In this document: piece after piece, positions 11,056 through 24,334 of the stretch
How the letters are laid out: each line of letters begins with the position of its first letter
Numbering within the stretch: the stretch's first letter is position 1
NCBI RefSeq assembly: GCF_010093595.1
Contig: NW_022985467.1
Location: 249,069 to 313,068 of the forward strand
DNA length: 64,000 nt
Direction of reading: 5' to 3'
Origin: Mytilinidion resinicola
Lineage: Eukaryota; Ascomycota; Dothideomycetes; Mytilinidiales; Mytilinidiaceae
Made by a program: the position numbers and the translations under genes
Notes under the pieces: model-generated
Told to the model about the DNA's origin: nothing
Database searches by the model: none
What the model saw: only the letters and a program-made list of their open reading frames with translations

Positions 11056-12033
11056 ATGGTACGCACCACGAGAGCGAAGCGGGGAGGCTGTCAGCCCAAA
11101 GACGGAAGGCAAGCCAATCCTACCCCAGCAAATCCCTTCGGGAACCTACCCAGGGATAAACACGACTCCAATGACGACAAGCCAGATGCAGTTGTAAGTT
11201 CTATTCCATCTTCAAAGAGTCGCCCACATGTTAATTAATCCCTACAGCCTGCATCCCAACTACCAGCCGCAACCAACCCCGCGTCCGGTGCCCTCCCTCC
11301 CACAAGCAGCACATCTACCCAAACTCACGAACACCCGCAAGAAAACAACAATGAAAACAACGATAGTAGACGATTCATCCCCGCCGAAGACGACATCGAC
11401 CCCTTCAGCTTCATGAGTGATGTCTCCGTCCCCATGCCCGACATCGCCGCACTCCAGATCAGCTCGAAGCCCTCCCCACCCATCGCCGACACAGAAGCTG
11501 CCAGCTTCATGCAGAGCATCCAATGTGAGATGCAAGACGCCCCCGCATACAACCTCCGCCCACTGGCCCGCGGCCGCGCCGTCACCTGCAACCACAACGG
11601 CGCGGCGAGGGCCAACGCGCCCCCGAGCGCCCGAATCGCCACCGTCACTCCTCCTTTTGATGAACGTTGCCGTCGGCATTGCACAACGGAGGTCGCCACC
11701 CGGCTGTTTGGTGAAGCGCCAAACTCGTTGCACCATGGGAATGTGTTCTCGAACCTGGACCGCCTAGTCGCGCTGGAGGAACAAGCGGTGAGGAAATGGA
11801 GGCCGCAGGCTCGGTCGCTTGCTGAGATTGCGAGGTAGATGGCGAAGTCGCTCGAAAAAACTAAGGACGCGGATATTGGGATAAAGGGGAAGGATCCGCA
11901 GGTGGTAAACGGGCGGATTGAGTATGCGATGTGGGCGGCCGAGGCTGCTGAGGAGGGGCTGATTCACGAGGGTACGGATAGGTGTGGGTCGATTGCGCAG
12001 CAGGTGCTTGGGGGGCGTTGGGCGAATTGGTGA
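11056..12033 (+). pseudogene. Lineage-specific family protein, member 2 (one in-frame TAG)
   Basis: Exon 1 is 11056-11193 and exon 2 starts at 11248, after a 54-bp intron with a TTAAT-type branch point and CCCTACAG acceptor. The frame runs to a TAG at 11836-11838 (242 residues). It then stays open in the same frame for 64 more codons to 12033. The part after the TAG (VVNGRIEYAMWAAEAAEEGL) is the conserved C-terminal block of the family and aligns gap-free with member 1, so the TAG is a nonsense change in an otherwise whole gene. Other family marks are DVSVPMPDIAALQI, CRRHC and NLDRLVALEE. I tested splicing out the stop with the nearby GTAGAT donor; the result runs into another stop. The gene is either a fresh pseudogene or is recoded. 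Function unknown. Confidence 0.7.
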
Positions 12034-12311
12034 GGGGGGCACAGGTAAGGGTGGGAGGTTGCGGTAGGGTGTTATTTGGGCTGTAGGGTAAGAGGCGAGG
12101 GGATTCTTCAGGAATGTTTTCTGTGGCCTTACAGGACGTTAGGGTGAAAGTCTATTCGGCTACTATGTAACTCCACGCAGTGCCGTCAACTACAAGGTCT
12201 GAGCGTTCGTATTTGCTTCAACATCTCGAAATCAAGCAACCCGATGGACACATGCCGATGAACACAACGTCAATCTCAAGTCGCCAACTCCCTCAATCTC
12301 TCCGCCTTCCC

Positions 12312-15300
12312 CTAAGACTCAAAGTCGCTTCCAGTCAGCGCCCTTCCCAATACCACCAGTGCACCCATGTGCGTCCTTTCGTAACTATGACCTTTCCTAC
12401 GGACGCTCAGCCACTCTTTTACGAAGTTCCTAGGCGAGACAGTGAAGGGACAGCTCCCATCAATACCCAGAGTATGCCTGTAATTCTTCTTCATGAAACC
12501 GTCACTTTCTGCCAATAAATCCCCATGCCAAAGGCCCAAGAACTCGCACAATATCTTGTTTGCTTCGTCGTCGTTTTGATACAGCTGCCCCGCAAACAGA
12601 TTCAGCTGTGTGACCAGCAGGCTTGGGACAGCTTTGACTTCAACTTGTGGAATGACACAAAACGATAAGTTGTCGAGCGACCGCATTGACTGCCGAGTGC
12701 GCGGCGAGTAAACGTGAAGTGTAACGATCTTGTGCTCCATGATGATTGGGAGCAGCTCGTTGGCTTCTGCAGGGCTGATTATCACAACTTCCCACTGTTT
12801 GAGCGACGTTCCGTTATCGGTTTGTCGGCTGAGTACCCAATTGACTGGCTTAAGGTAGGCGTCGACCACCTGCCCCCCTGGGTTTTGCACGGTTTGGGCA
12901 AAGTCTCTGGACACCAGGAGATCTTGAGGCCACTCGTTCGGTTGGAGATATTTGCCAGCACTTGTGGCTTTTAGGGTGCGAAATGCGGGGAGTACGGCTT
13001 CGCTTTTCAAGTCGCCCCATTGACCGGTCTGAGCAAACGCCTTGATCGCGACGTGGGTGACGTGTAAGAACGGCTTCATCGGACGTGGTCGCTCCACTTG
13101 TTGCTCACGTTCGTTTTCTGGACATAACTCGCGTTCGTGCTCCTCTTGTAATGCCGGGCCTTCGTACGGGTTGATGTTGAACTCCTGACATCTAGAAGCG
13201 ATTGCTTCCGTATCTTTGGACAGCTTGACTTTCTTCGATATCGACGCTGGGGTATTGTCCGCAACAACATGGGACTGTTGTGCGTTGTCTTGCGGGAGAT
13301 GGAATCGCAACGCTTGGTGCAAACTAGGAGAATTGATTCCATATCGCATATCCAAGGTCTGCGCTTCTCTTTCTTTCAGTTCCTCTACCACCGACTTTGC
13401 TAGTGTACTGGTAACACCTGCAGGCGCCATGTTAAGCTTGTTCTGTTGGAGCGTGTAACGTTCGCCCTGCTGGGCCCACATTGGCAGTTCCTTTCGAATT
13501 TGTATGCAAGTGTTTCGAATACACCACTCAACAACATCGAGCATGGTGATCTTGTCGTCCAGTTCCTTGTTGCAGGAATTCTTGATTTGCTTCTCGATCT
13601 CCTTAGAAGCACAAGCAACCACGGACTGGCCTTTGCCAAGGTTTCTCATCCGCATACACGCCTGAACCAGACGATCTTTGGTCAAAAGAGGGCCAAGAGT
13701 CACTGCCGCTCTGTAGTTGATTGGGAGCTTAAGATCCGTGCCTCGAGTATGAGCTTGGTCAAGGTAGACAAAGCATTGATCCATTTGGCGTAGCCATGGG
13801 GAGACTGCGAGCGCCTCCAAGGTGCCAGCACGATCAAGAACTGCGATTGAATCTTGCTCTGTTACGAAAATGACAGCTTTCGCATCCTCATTCGTCGTCT
13901 TGTCCAACCACAACTGCGCAACGTCCTGATTTCGAAGGTCGAGCACTTGTGCTCCTACGTCGAGGATGACTCGCACGGGCGGGCTTTGGCCGATCACCAT
14001 TGTTAGCAGAACGTCAGCGTTGAGGCTCTGATCTTGGTTGTGGGGAATGTCTTGATACGTGTTTTTAGCGCCTAGTAGATCATTCAGCACGGTTGCGTTG
14101 GTATGCAACTGCGCGTCCAGCTCTGCCTGCTTGATGGTCGATGGCAGAGTATGCTTGGAGTCCTTGGTCCCGCTGAACCCTGTAGTAGGGTTTGTCCTGA
14201 CCTGGGCGATGTCCCAGCCGGACGCCGAAAGCTTGAAAGGGAATTCCCGCATCTGGGCAGAAAACACCAAATTGGCCAAGTAGTAGTCTATCACGGCTTT
14301 CGTGAATCGTAAATGAGGGAACACCTCGCCGTCGCAGACCGCCGTGTCCTGGAGATTTACGCTTTGAATGTTGCGGAAAGACGATGGCATGTCTTTAGCT
14401 TTCGCAAGCCACCCTTCATACGTGTGCTGTGAGTTGTCGCTGCGCTTCAAATGGCGAAGCGTCTTCGTTAGTTCGTCATTGGAGAAGCCTTTATAGTAAT
14501 AGCACAGACATGTTAGGACGATTGCTAAATCAGGATGGCTGTATTCAGCCCGCGAAGATGGTACATCCTTCGCTCTGAAGGGCACCGCCAGGCGGGATCG
14601 AGTCAGGTCGAGGCCGTAATGGACCCGCCAGCGCTTGTCTTGAAATGCGAACTTCATCGTGCCGCCTGCTATCAATCCACGAAGAATGAGCATAGTGTTC
14701 CACACGTGGTCCCCTATTTTGCGTTTCTCTCTCATCTCATGCAGATTCGCAACATCCTTCTCCTGTATTATGAAGGTTGTGAGGAACAAATATAGCTCTT
14801 TCCGAGTGTCATCCGGGAGTGCGAAGTCTTTCGACCATTCCGTGCAGAATTCATTAGCTAGATTCTTCAAGATCATCTCGCTGGCATCTGTCAGAAGAAC
14901 CTGTATATGCGGAAAGCTCCCGGGATTGTGCTTATTCTCCATGCGAATGCCCTCTGGGTGGATGCTTTTAGTCTCAGCGGCCAGTACGGAGAGCCGCCCT
15001 AAGACTTTTTGGATGAAACACCACCTCTCGGGGCTCCAGTCAATTAATTGTTCGCCACCAATGGTATATACGAGCTCAAACACCGGACTTAAAAGCTCAT
15101 CACTCTCATCGAGAATGTCGCGGGCGTGCTGGCTCAGCCAGTGCTGCATCCTGATCAACTTTTGAGCGGCGTTTTTCTTTTCCGAACGCTCTGACACGAT
15201 TTTCTCGTATCCCATCAGTCTTGCCGAAAGAATATGCTCAGGCTGGGTGAGGAGAATGCCACCCGCGGCCATGCACTCCTCATACAACGCCAAAATTCCA

Positions 15301-18300
15301 TCGGCTTGCTTCTTCGAGATCTTCAGAGAACGCGAAAATGGCATGAGATAGATAGGACGGTTCAGCATGCCGCTGCATTTCGCTATGAGCGTGCGGTGCA
15401 TCTCAGGAGCTAATTGCTTCAGCACCACAACCCTCGTCAATCTTCGCCCATTGGCAAGAGCGGCTGCAACGATAGGAACGATGACAGAAGATTTGCCAGC
15501 ACCCATATTGAGTTGCAGAATAGTGTTCTTGAGATCCTCTGGGTCAATCATGGCGTGGCCGGTTTGCACCTGCTCACTGCGGATGATGATGTTGTTCTCT
15601 AACTCAAGAAGCAGCCAATCTGGGTTCTTAACGGGATCCCAATTATCGTGGCCAGCATTAGTTAGTTCCTTCAGAAGCGCTACTGGGTTTCCTTGGCGAT
15701 ATTTGAATGCTGTGCGTAACCGGCGCGCGCGTTGAAGGTCGCTTAGTGCGACGCCATACTGCACCAGAGTAATCTTCCACTGAACCGACACGCTAGCTAG
15801 CTTTTGAAAAGTGAGGTTGTGTAGTAACGACAAAGGAGATGTTCGCGGCGTGAGCTCGCCAAGGACGTCAAAGGCATGTGATTCTTCGATTGCGTCCCTC
15901 AAGGCATCGCAGATTTGGACGTAAATAGCATTAGACCGTTGCTCGCAAAGCTTTACATGTGCCTCGATAGCATCATGTAAGCCATCCAAAGAGAGGCTGA
16001 GGCCTGGGAGGGGCTTGGAATCCTTTAAGGCCTTCAAGCTCTTTCGAAGATCTTGGACGTAACTCTGTTCAATTACATCCTTCTCCCCCATATCGAGCCG
16101 CTGGAGCAAGGCTTCTACGTTATCTTTTCCCTTCAAGGGTTGATCTCGCAACCATTTACGAAAGTCGACGACTGTTGGAGACTCTTCGATGCTTGGGGCT
16201 CGCATTTGGAAAAGTTTGCTAAGCTTGATGAATCCTGATTGCGGTGTGTTCTCAACGCCGTTGCTTCGAGGTTTGCGCTCCTCGTGTTTGATCGCCACGG
16301 GAAGGGTTTGACTGGTAATACGAGTCGCGTTCTCGATATACCGCCGAAACTTCACATTCTGAGTATGTTGCATAAACAACTGCTTGGTTTCGACAACGGC
16401 AGCTTCGACGTTGATGTAGGTCCTAATCGCATTGCCATCGTGTGGTACGTCAAGTGCGGAGTCCTTGTTGAATGCCTGATTGAACTGCCCAACTACCAGC
16501 TCCGCAAACGACCTAGCTTGGATAGACACGTTGGCTTTGAACTGGTCTTGACGACGCTTTTTGACCTGTTTCTTGGTCTCGTTAGGCAGCGGTTTTATTT
16601 TACTCTCTAAGCATCGGTCACGCGAGAGCGAGTGCCGCTCAGCTATCGGCTCAATCAGCTCAACCGTTGGCTCGAAACCCTTGCAAAGATCGAAAGACCG
16701 GTACAAACTTGGAATCGGTGGTAACTGTCGTACTTGTGAGTTCGTCACAAACCCGATGAGGGCTTTGACGAGCTCCTCAGTATTTTCTTCACAGGCCACC
16801 AGCGTAGCAGCCAAGAACATCAGCCTATACTTATCCTTTGTCTCGTCTGCAGATTTCAGGCGTCGATGAAGAGAGAGGAAACACTCCGGTAGGAACTCAG
16901 ATGCCGGTTTAAGCCAAGTTGGGTCATATCCCAAACGATCAATTAACTTGACTTGGGTTTCCTGGTCTACAGGATGATGGAAATTTTTCTGTATGATCGA
17001 CCACAAGTCAAAGTTTGAGTTTTGTTCAATTTCCCAACTGGACGCCAACTTGGCGGCCGAGTATGCACGAAGCTCGCGCTGGGTGTCAAAATTACCATCT
17101 CGATCCACGTACTCTTCGTCGAACTGAGTGGTGTAGAATTCAGCTCCATAGCCATCAAGGCGCCAGACGGAATCGCGAATGATGGCTCTCTGAAGAAGCT
17201 CCTCTACTAGAGGCGCCTCTGATGCTGGACTCGATGGGATATGCTCCCGGAACACGTCAAACTTTCGATAATGTCGGATAACCTTTTGAACCTCCCCGTA
17301 AAACCCGCTATGCTGGGAGAGTGAAGGAAGATTGGCCCAATTCGTACACTGCATGGTCTTTCTGCCTTTCGGATACCACGTTCGTTGTGGTGTTAGATGT
17401 GCGATTGAAGAAAGGAGGCTGAGATCATCAGGGGAAAGTGTCCCATGCGATCGAACCGAGGCACTACGAATGCCATCCAGAGCTGTCTCTGTTCCAGTTT
17501 TCCCAGTCAAGTTATCTGGCAGGCAATAAGAGGTAACCGCGTGGAGATAGATCATGTAAAGATTACTCTTCAGGCTGTTATCTCCAGTCAACCTTCCAAG
17601 TACCTCATCAACCTGGTAGACATAGTACGGGACTTGAGGCTCTGCACCGGTGTCGATGGTAACATGGACGTGATCACCGTTTTTGGCGAATCTGACGGTC
17701 CCAAAAGGGACGACCATGCACCGCTCGGCATTGTCCAGTGTGCTAAGAACAAGCTTGTTCTTAAGACCTGTCATAGTGCCCACCGCTTGGTTCGGATCAA
17801 CGCGCATGCCTCGAAATTGTTTGGACTCCAGAGACAACAGGTCTACCCCCAGAACAAAATCCAGGTTAAGTCGTGGGAGTTGGACCGAAATAGCCGATGT
17901 TGTTTCGTGGATCATAATGTGAATATGTTCCTCGTTCTCCAACGGAGAGAGCAACGAGGTGATCGCGCGTCCAGTGAGGCCTGTGGATTCCATGAGCGCC
18001 ATGTATCCCTTTCTCAACCTATACAAATCCTGGTGGTTGACAGCGTCTTCACGGTTCAGGCGGATCTGCCACGGCTGCCGCGGCGGTATCCAAGGGGACA
18101 ACAGAGGACGGAATTGTAACACCAGTGAGTTCGAATGAAGCCAATGCACATATTCATCGACGAAGGTTTTAGGGACATCTCTTCCGAGAGCATCTATCGG
18201 AACGAGCTCTAGATATGACCCATCATTCGGATGTGCGCGACCATCGTCCTGGTATGCTCGAACGATTAATTCCGAGTCGTGCATTCCAAGGTGAATATGC

Positions 18301-21300
18301 TGGCCATGAACTAGGCTTCGGATCTTGAAGTCCATACCATCCATTCCTGATGGAGATACATACAATATCCTACCCTGGAACAGCCTCTTGAAAGTTGCGT
18401 GCGATTCAAAATTCGAAGGAAGTCTGGAGATAGGCCGACCGTTGACAAGAACTTCTCCAGTCAGTACGTTAAAATAGACGTCTCTGGATACACAGGCAGC
18501 TCCAGGAAGTATTTTCCTTGAAAGCCACCGTTCGTTTAGCGCATCGACGGACTTCCATACACCGCCGGCTGGATAATTATCCCACACGCTCCCTATAGCA
18601 AGGTCTAGGCTTGAATGATCGTCCAAAACCAAGCGTCTGACCACGGTTTCAAGTCTATGACACAGCCTGGAAGACTCTTGTAACAGTAGACGGAGGGGGC
18701 ACGGGATATCGCTCTCCGCCGCTGGATAGTTCTCTCGAATCGAGATTATGATTGCCAGGTAATGAGCCACGTCTTCTTGAGAGGTTAACAGTTTTTCAAC
18801 GTGATATTCGTCTACTTGAAAGGTAGAATGAGCAACTAAAGCTGCTTCTAACAATCGCTCTCGGAGATCTGTGCGCTCGGCCTCCGTTTGACTTCCTTGG
18901 ACCTTCTCGCAAATTTTCCTCATCCAAATCAGGAGAGCATTACGGACTCTGCGGAGGAAAGCGAAACACTGCGTCTGAATCTCCGGGCGAGTATTGAGAG
19001 AAAGAAGGCGTGCTGCAAGTGCTGCGAAGAGCCGGGCTGCAGTCGTGCCTTCCCAATTCTTTTCAATGTTGGAAAAACAGTCCTCCAGTCCTGATAGTAT
19101 TTCGATACTCACGTGGCCCCCTTGAAGCACCTGGTGAGATTCCCTAAGAATAAGGTTGGAGTTGCCGACTTCTGCCGGCCCAGCCTGCCAACAAGCCTGG
19201 AGCACCAAATCACATACTTCTTGTCGACCAAACGATAGGACTTGAGAAACAAGCTCGTTAGCTATATTGAGCCATTGGATGCGGTGGCCTGCTCGCAGAG
19301 CTCCAAACGCATAGAACTCGTCGGTGTTCAAAGACGCAGAGCACTGTGACTGTCTGGATAACACCTCGTTCACGGTATGTAGCGTTGACTCGAGCGTGTC
19401 ACTCAGAGTGCTGTAGAGGCCCTCCGAGATCTGGAAAGCACATCGCGAACGGATATCGCATCTCTCAACGGCCATGATGGGCAGTTTGCTTCGTATTGAG
19501 TCGAAAATCCCGTACTTCATGGCGTGATTTACGAACACACTGCTTTTGTTAGCGTATTGGATTTCCACGTCCTTATAGTGAGCGAAAACAAAGGCTTTTG
19601 CCGTGGATGCAAGCTGTAGTCTTTGCTCTTTGTTAATATTGCCACGCCCAGCTAGTCCCTCAAAATCATGGAGGTAAAATAGCTCCTCCGGAATCTCGGC
19701 GACCACCGTGGGACGGGCAAAAACCTCCGTTTGTAGCCAATAGGTCGTGCTTCTCCATTGTTCAATCTCGTCAGGGACCATTAACTCGAACACCACCAGC
19801 TTAGCCTGTACCTCATCTGCGGGCAGGGGCCATTCGTGTACTGCTATCCTCGATAGTGTCTTGATTTCCTTATCCAAAGAGCACTTTGTACAAGACATCT
19901 GATCATGGTTCTCCTGGTTGGAGACCAATTCCTTCGAACAAGTTGCGCTGGCTAGCTGGGAGGAAACGGCTTCGTGCTTAGCAAGTTGCGTGTCCAACTG
20001 TACTAGCTTTTTGTCTCGGGCAATTTCTGCGGCCTTCACTATGGCATCATAGAGCTCCTGGTGTTTCGTCGATGTGTCGTAGACTTGTACGGCCAGGCTT
20101 CGAGGGCCGACGTCAAGAAAGTGTACCGGGCTGCTTTTGCCGTCGGTTCCGTCCCGCTGGGATAGGTAGCGCTCCACTGAACATAGACGTTCCATCTGGT
20201 GCTTGCTGGGCAGGAGAAGCGGCTCTAAGAGGGCTGGTGGAAATCCCGGCGCGTACTTCGAGAGAACCGGGCGTTGCTCGAGAGCGCACATGTCCAACGC
20301 GATCCACAACTCCATGGCCGTCAAAAACATGGTTGATATCATGACGGGATCGTCGTGGTAAGCGGATAATGCTTCTTCGCAGTAAATCTTCAGTAGATCT
20401 GCAATGTTACGAGTTGACTTCCGAAGGCTCATATTTTCCTGAACCCATAACAAGAGGAACGTCCTGACCCATTCTTCCACGTCTGCAAGCACGACGTTTT
20501 TATTGTCTTTATCATACAACCCAAATGTAGAAAACTTCGTAATGTCCGGAAACTGGTTCTTGGATTGGCACACGCGAGGTATACTACGAGGTTTGGAGTC
20601 TTTTCCGATCGATGGTTGTTGTTGCCTTAACGAACGAGATTCAACGTACGGTTTGAGGGAAGGTAGAGACAAGGTAGTCTGTTCATGAGTCAAGGGCTTC
20701 CAATTCGAGCTTGTCCAAGGCGTCCAAATTTTGTGTAGGTCTCTGTCCCTTTGCAAGCTGTTCCACCTGCTTTCGAGAATGTTTTGCGCTGAGTGGATGC
20801 CTGCTTGTAAGCTATTCGAAATCGGTTGACCCATTTTCAAGACGCGCCGACTAATCTTCGTCTTCATGATGAATAGAGTCTCAGTTGGTAAGGATTCTTT
20901 AATGGCCGATCCTAAAACGTCGTTCATGAAGAACAACATAAAGGATTTATAGTGGTAGGTTGATTTCTTGAGATCTGACTGGGCCAAGGTTAATTGGATA
21001 GCCACGCGCAATAGAAGCCAAAGAGGCGATCTGCGCCACGGTGAAGCAGCATTCTTCCATGGGACGTCGTCTCGTGTATGCTTCACAATACGATTGATAG
21101 GCGCTGCCTTTCCGATCGCCCGTAAGATGCCAGGCAGGTGGTTCGTGGCCAGGAACGGATTCACAGACTGTCGGATTTCCCGAACTTCCTGATTTGCCTT
21201 GCGAGTTTTTGGTTCCGCTTGAGGCGGCACTTTCTCGTCTAGATCTACCATCATTTCTGCGAAAGGCTCATGGAAAGCTGGATCAGCGACGACAGCGTTG

Positions 21301-21798
21301 GCAATACTGTCTGACGCTTCAGGGAAGCTACGTCGTAGTCGAGTTTTGCAAGCCATGACGCGTTCGGTTGACGGGGATAACTCGAAGAAGGAGAACGTGG
21401 TCTCGTCCTGATTCTTCTTGATTAAGGCAGCAGCGTTTTGCTCTCGGAGATGGAGAGCTAGGGAATCTAGTAAAAGTTAGCAGCTTGGAAGAATACCTGG
21501 GTAGCACCGACTTGCCTCCGACACTCAAAGACGTGAGTTTGAGAATCAAACTTTTGGCATTGAACGTTCTGCCGGAATACTGCAAGTCTAGCAAAACCTG
21601 TATCATCCTAACGCATGACGCCCAGGCCGAGCGCTCCTGGAGCTGGACGGACTCATGGTAATTATCAAGTGAGCGAAGAAATTTTCGGAGTAACTCGCTG
21701 TTGGCGGGGTAGCGTTCAGCCTCTGGGGGTAATTTCGGCGGGAGAAATACGTGGTGCACGATGGACGCTAAGTCAATTCTGTTGTAAGCCATGGGCAC
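12312..21798 (-). CDS. Giant DUF6606/DUF3638/DUF3645 protein
   Basis: Exon 1 is 21798-21516 and exon 2 is 21466-12312, giving about 3,145 residues, normal for this fungal family (often labelled ubiquitinyl hydrolase 1 in automatic annotation, without clear proof). The N terminus (HHVFLPPKLPPEAE) is the DUF6606 start. Around residue 2080 the sequence LNMGAGKSSVIVP is the P-loop-like signature of DUF3638, followed by DUF3645-type sequence with a late RGTDLKLPINYRAAVTLGP block. The C terminus ends THMGALVVLGRALTGSDFES. The 49-bp intron (21515-21467) has a GC donor (AG|GCAAGT), a GCTAAC branch point and a TAG acceptor. Only this choice joins GD-S-L-A-L-H in frame. The start could instead be the second Met, two codons on. 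The role is unknown. The frame is intact over more than 9 kb, so the gene is under selection. Confidence 0.9.
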
Positions 21799-22503
21799 GG
21801 TGATGAGCAGGCAATAATTTCAGGTGGACGGTCGAGAGCTATGTGAGGGTGGTGATGATTTAGCAAGGCGTTTAGTAAGTCGACGACAGAACTGTCTAGA
21901 AGGCTAGGTGTGTATGCCTAGCCATCGTTGGCGTTTCCAACCCTAATCCATTCACCTTCGAATGATTTGCACAATGGTGGAATATCCAACGAACCTGGAG
22001 GCTATGACTTGAGTTCGAGATGAGAATAATGCGAACGCCTTAGATCATTCATTGAGGTTATATGTGACATGAGAAAACGCTAAAAGACGGCGTGAACATG
22101 CTTCGTAGTGAAGGGGATAATTTGGCACTCTCCACTGGTATTAACTCTAGCTCGGCACTATCAAAATGTAAAGCGATTGCGAAATTACGGCATACGGTCT
22201 TGGGCTTAGAAATAAATATCTTACGGTGAGCTCCTTGTGCATGTAGATATCGTCACTTGGATGCCAAGCATTCCACGAAGCAACCGTGCCGAAGTTGTCG
22301 GGTAGCATCACAGGGAATCAAGTTCTATCACATGCGCAAAGCAGCTGAAAGTTGAAGAGAGAATATTATATAACGGAGGCATGTCCCGTCATGCTCCACT
22401 AGTCATCCAACTTGTGGAGAGGTTTCCCGAACAGCTCGCCGGAGAAATTTAAAAACCCAGAACCTTTTGAAGCCCTGAGGCAGTCATACCAAGATGGCAT
22501 GAA
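21799..22503. other. Upstream region of the giant gene
   Basis: About 700 bp without a protein I can support. It should contain the promoter of the minus-strand DUF3638 gene. Nothing repetitive was seen. Confidence 0.35.
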
Positions 22504-23028
22504 TCAAACCTCTTGATATTGTTGTTCCTTGTAGTTCTTAGCCATTTCTACACCCTGTTTGTATTCTTCTTCGCGAGCCCCAACATCCACCCGTCCGTTG
22601 TCCTCATCCTGACTTTCATGTGGAACGTCGTTGGCATCTTCTCCCAACGACCCTTCTGGTTGTTTTGCTCTGATGGGCAGAAGATGCAATGGTTGAAGTT
22701 GATCATTCGTCTCCTCTTTTTCCGACTGAGCTGCATGACGCTCCTTGTTCCTTCGCTGATCTCTCTCTCTCCGACTCGTGCCAGGATTCATGCGTTGTCT
22801 TGTGCGATTCCGTTGCTTTCGAGTCTTGAATGGACACTGTCTAGCTGAATGATCTTTGAAAACACGGCGGACGTTTCTGCATACGCCACAAGCCTGCAAG
22901 CCGCGGACTGGCTGGACAGCTGTAGTATTCGTTGACGTTACCGGGCCCTGTTGGCCTTGGTCCCCGGGTTTTCGATCGGCCGAACTGAGAGGTTTGTCTT
23001 TGCGCTGGGAGCGTGTTATCGTGCCGTT
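22504..23028 (-). CDS. Uncertain ORF with an expanded zinc-knuckle-like motif
   Basis: The frame is open for about 175 codons to the stop at 22504. It contains CGVCRNVRRVFKDHSARQC (C-x2-C-x9-H-x4-C), then a very basic stretch (RKQRNRTRQRM) and a long charged E/D/Q-rich tail. The spacing is wider than the classical C-x2-C-x4-H-x4-C zinc knuckle. A possible 5' exon starts at the ATG at 23130 with a GTATGT donor at 23120, but no acceptor gives a clean in-frame join. The gene may therefore be frameshifted. I do not recognise the protein; a small nucleic-acid-binding protein or a transposon-borne gene are both possible. Confidence 0.35.
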   Translation of the reverse strand, partial: NGTITRSQRKDKPLSSADRKPGDQGQQGPVTSTNTTAVQPVRGLQACGVCRNVRRVFKDHSARQCPFKTRKQRNRTRQRMNPGTSRRERDQRRNKERHAAQSEKEETNDQLQPLHLLPIRAKQPEGSLGEDANDVPHESQDEDNGRVDVGAREEEYKQGVEMAKNYKEQQYQEV

Positions 23029-23401
23029 TCAGAACAGTAGAGTTCACTGTGCTTCGTCATTGCTAGAAGTACGCGTTTAGTTACAATCTACGGTGTGCTG
23101 GAGAGGAAAGTGGAACATACGTGCGGCCATGTTATATATCAGGCAAATCAGGAAGCGGTCTGGGGCATGTCTAATCGTGTTTTGCGGACTGTAGTCGGGG
23201 CGACTTCGTTCACTGTTGGCAAGACGATCATGTGAGCAGCAGCACGTGAGACTCTAAGAAAAGTCGGAGCTCTAGTCGGAGAGTCGGAGCTTCCAAGCAG
23301 CCGAGAAGCTTTCCATGACCTTCCATGACCTTCCAGGCCGCAGAATCCGCGCTGTTGCCTGGAGCAGTCCCGCGCAGAGCGAAGCCTTTCATTGGCTCGC
23401 A

Positions 23402-23880
23402 GGCTGACTAATCCTTGGCAAGCTCTGGTCTCCTCAGGTATAAAAGGACCAGCTCGCCCACCCCAAACTCTTTCTCCAGGCTTCTCACGGTGTTTAGAAA
23501 CACGCTTGAGGGAGTGTTCAACTCCAAGGGCACCTAGACTCCTAGATTAAACGGGAGTCGGGGGCCCTTGGGGATTAAGGTTCGCACTTTGATCATATCC
23601 TCTGTACCATGGTATCCTTAGTGCGGGCTGATTGAGCATATTCCTCTTTCGTGTTTCAAGATTTCCTTGGGCAGGTCACCTAGGACTGAAAGGTTCTTGG
23701 TGGATCGATTCTGCAATTTGGCAAGGCGGAGGGCATTGGTTGTCTAGCCTTGTGCTGGAGACTGAAGCCTTCATTCACTTTCAACTATATTTCGTTCGGC
23801 TCTGGTGCTTTTCTGGAGTTTTTTTTCATGTTGAAAAGATTAATGATGATCTTCACTGTAACGTATAGATGATGTTGGTA
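23402..23880 (+). repeat. Dispersed promoter-like repeat, unit 1
   Basis: CTAATCCTTGGCAAG, then GGTATAAAAGGACCAG (about 23440), then CTTTCTCCAGGCTTCTCACG, and further on TTCTTGGTGGATC...TTGGCAAGGCGGAGGGCATTGG and GGAGACTGAAGCCTTC. The same blocks in the same order recur at 25441-25960. The TATA box followed by conserved leader-like sequence suggests a transcribed unit. No protein is evident. Confidence 0.55.
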
Positions 23881-24334
23881 ATCTCTCTCCACTTCACTGG
23901 ATGTTGTTCTGGTGTGAGACCACTGCTGTGCATTATCTGTTAGAATTCTTAACGTCTTCATCACTTATCAATGCTGTTCATCACAACTGAAGCTGAAGAT
24001 TCCTAGAGTTTCCTATGCTTTTTCGAGGGGAAACTGTTGGTTTGCAGGCCGTAGCATCTGAATATTGACAGAACGCGAAATTATGTACATGGAAGCGCCC
24101 TGTTTGCTGCCGGCAGTGATTGCTGTAGGTGATTGTCATAATCCAACAGAAACCACGAAAACGAGTGCCATTTCGGAAGCGGTGACGTCACGAGAGCTCT
24201 GTGGCCACCAATGGCAGCCTCATTTGCGACAGCAATCTGCCATCTACCATGTGCGTAAGAGTCTCATTCACTCGAAATCGAACAAGTCACGTGGTACGTC
24301 TAGCCAAGACATTCCCTCTCTCGCTTGCATATAT

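Noticed and set aside
11830..11905. An intron that would splice out the TAG in family member 2
   Set aside because: The GTAGAT donor with the available acceptors leads into a TAA; the conserved sequence just after the TAG would be lost.
13076..20688. Many plus-strand and shifted-frame ORFs over 12.3-21.4 kb
   Set aside because: All are shadows of the single 9-kb DUF3638 reading frame; none has its own domain or start context.
22504..23130. Clean two-exon gene starting MAA at 23130
   Set aside because: No acceptor joins the frame without a stop; the 22-bp interval that would fix it is too short for an intron.
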